Of a stretch of DNA of 64,000 nt, positions 63,635-64,000 are shown piece after piece (within the stretch, counting starts at the first letter, position 1; each line of letters starts with the position of its first letter). The notes under the pieces are model-generated. The model made no database searches. It was not told the origin of the DNA and saw only the letters and a program-made list of their open reading frames with translations. A program made the position numbers and the translations under genes. This stretch comes from Burkholderia sp. WP9 (GTDB lineage Bacteria; Pseudomonadota; Gammaproteobacteria; Burkholderiales; Burkholderiaceae): positions 3,410,001 through 3,474,000 of the forward strand of contig NZ_FNTG01000001.1 in assembly GCF_900104795.1 (NCBI RefSeq), written 5' to 3'.

Positions 63635-64000
63635 TTACAGCGGCGACAAGGCCGTGGGTCGAGTGCGGGGCGTTGTTTTTGCCAGCGACTTCGGCAGCGG
63701 CGATAACTCGCTGTCCAGCAGGCGCGAGAGCGGCTCAGCGCCGTCGAAGGCTTCCGGCGGCATCGGATCCGCGGAATCGGGCGCCGTCGTCATAGCAGTC
63801 CGGCCAAGGCCATCCTCTTTGATCCACTGTTCACCAAGCAGGCTGTTCGGCGTCTGGCTGAAATGCTCGACCAGATGGTCGATGAACGTGCGCACCTTGG
63901 CCGGCAAATGGCGGCGGCTCGGATACGCAATGTTGATCTCGACCTGCGGCAGCCGGTAGTCGCCGAGCAGCCGCACGAGCCTGCCGCGCGTCATGTCACG
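63635..64000 (-). CDS. LysR-family transcriptional regulator, C-terminal part (runs off the right edge)
   Basis: The last 121 residues of a LysR regulator: GRLVRLLGDYRLPQVEINIA and KVRTFIDHLVEHF are the usual final part of the inducer-binding domain. The frame continues past the window edge (no stop upstream of the visible ATG at 63994, which is therefore probably internal). About 70 residues follow the point where LysR proteins normally end; this tail is polar, with Pro, Ser and Leu. The target genes cannot be seen. Confidence 0.82.
   Translation of the reverse strand, partial: RDMTRGRLVRLLGDYRLPQVEINIAYPSRRHLPAKVRTFIDHLVEHFSQTPNSLLGEQWIKEDGLGRTAMTTAPDSADPMPPEAFDGAEPLSRLLDSELSPLPKSLAKTTPRTRPTALSPL

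Overview
The window is chromosomal DNA of a Burkholderiales bacterium, most likely Paraburkholderia or a close relative. The inference rests on high GC with strong GC3 bias, on protein sequences typical of that group (MetK, DksA, GatCAB, MreB), and on gene orders such as dapF-DUF484-xerC, hslVU beside a RegBA-type pair, metX-metW-ampG, mreBCD-mrdAB and ntrY/ntrX-DUF4390-rsmB. I see no phage, transposon, plasmid gene or CRISPR array. Both ends cut a gene: a PepSY-TM protein on the left and a LysR regulator on the right.

Layout. 1-9.4 kb is an accessory-like stretch: a PepSY-TM gene with a Fur-box-like site upstream, a DUF3857/transglutaminase-like exported protein, an SrkA-type kinase, the decayed remains of an RND efflux permease, an MFS transporter, small membrane proteins, an aldo-keto reductase and a phytanoyl-CoA-dioxygenase-like enzyme. 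10.4-21.5 kb is core: metK divergent from a lipid A acyltransferase, dapF-DUF484-xerC, rlmI, a His-rich COG0523 GTPase, dksA and hslVU. 21.6-28.5 kb holds a RegA/RegB-type redox two-component pair, a TPR protein, a CWC zinc-binding-like protein, argB, a HAD nucleotidase and slmA. 28.7-34 kb is metX-metW-ampG-M48 peptidase, overlapping or closely spaced, then xth on the other strand. 34-45.4 kb is ppk2, gatCAB and, divergent from gatC, the rod-shape operon mreBCD-mrdA-mrdB. 45.4-49.6 kb carries a Sel1 protein, an HpcH/HpaI aldolase, the queuosine precursor genes queC-queE-queD and tRNA-Phe. 49.7-55.3 kb is an NtrX-like/NtrY-like pair, DUF4390 and rsmB, followed by a 39-copy pentanucleotide array. 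55.3-64 kb is htpX, a LysE exporter, def-fmt, dprA, a thioredoxin-like protein, topB and the partial LysR gene.

How the genes fit together. Most of the window is housekeeping: the methionine/SAM cycle (metK, metX, metW), peptidoglycan and envelope (dapF, lipid A acyltransferase, mre/mrd, ampG), translation (gatCAB, fmt, def, rsmB, rlmI, tRNA-Phe, que genes), chromosome handling (xerC, slmA, topB, dprA, xth) and proteostasis or stress (hslVU, htpX, M48, dksA, ppk2).

I found no convincing new multi-gene system. The observations I rate highest are the 39-copy two-letter pentamer array between rsmB and htpX; a DksA with only one of four zinc-finger cysteines beside a metal-type GTPase with 20 histidines in 44 residues; an RND pump gene reduced to four in-register fragments; possible hairpin control at several starts; a possible leaderless dapF; and a predicted C-A mismatch in the acceptor stem of tRNA-Phe. 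Comparisons with other species are from memory of the families; no search was run.
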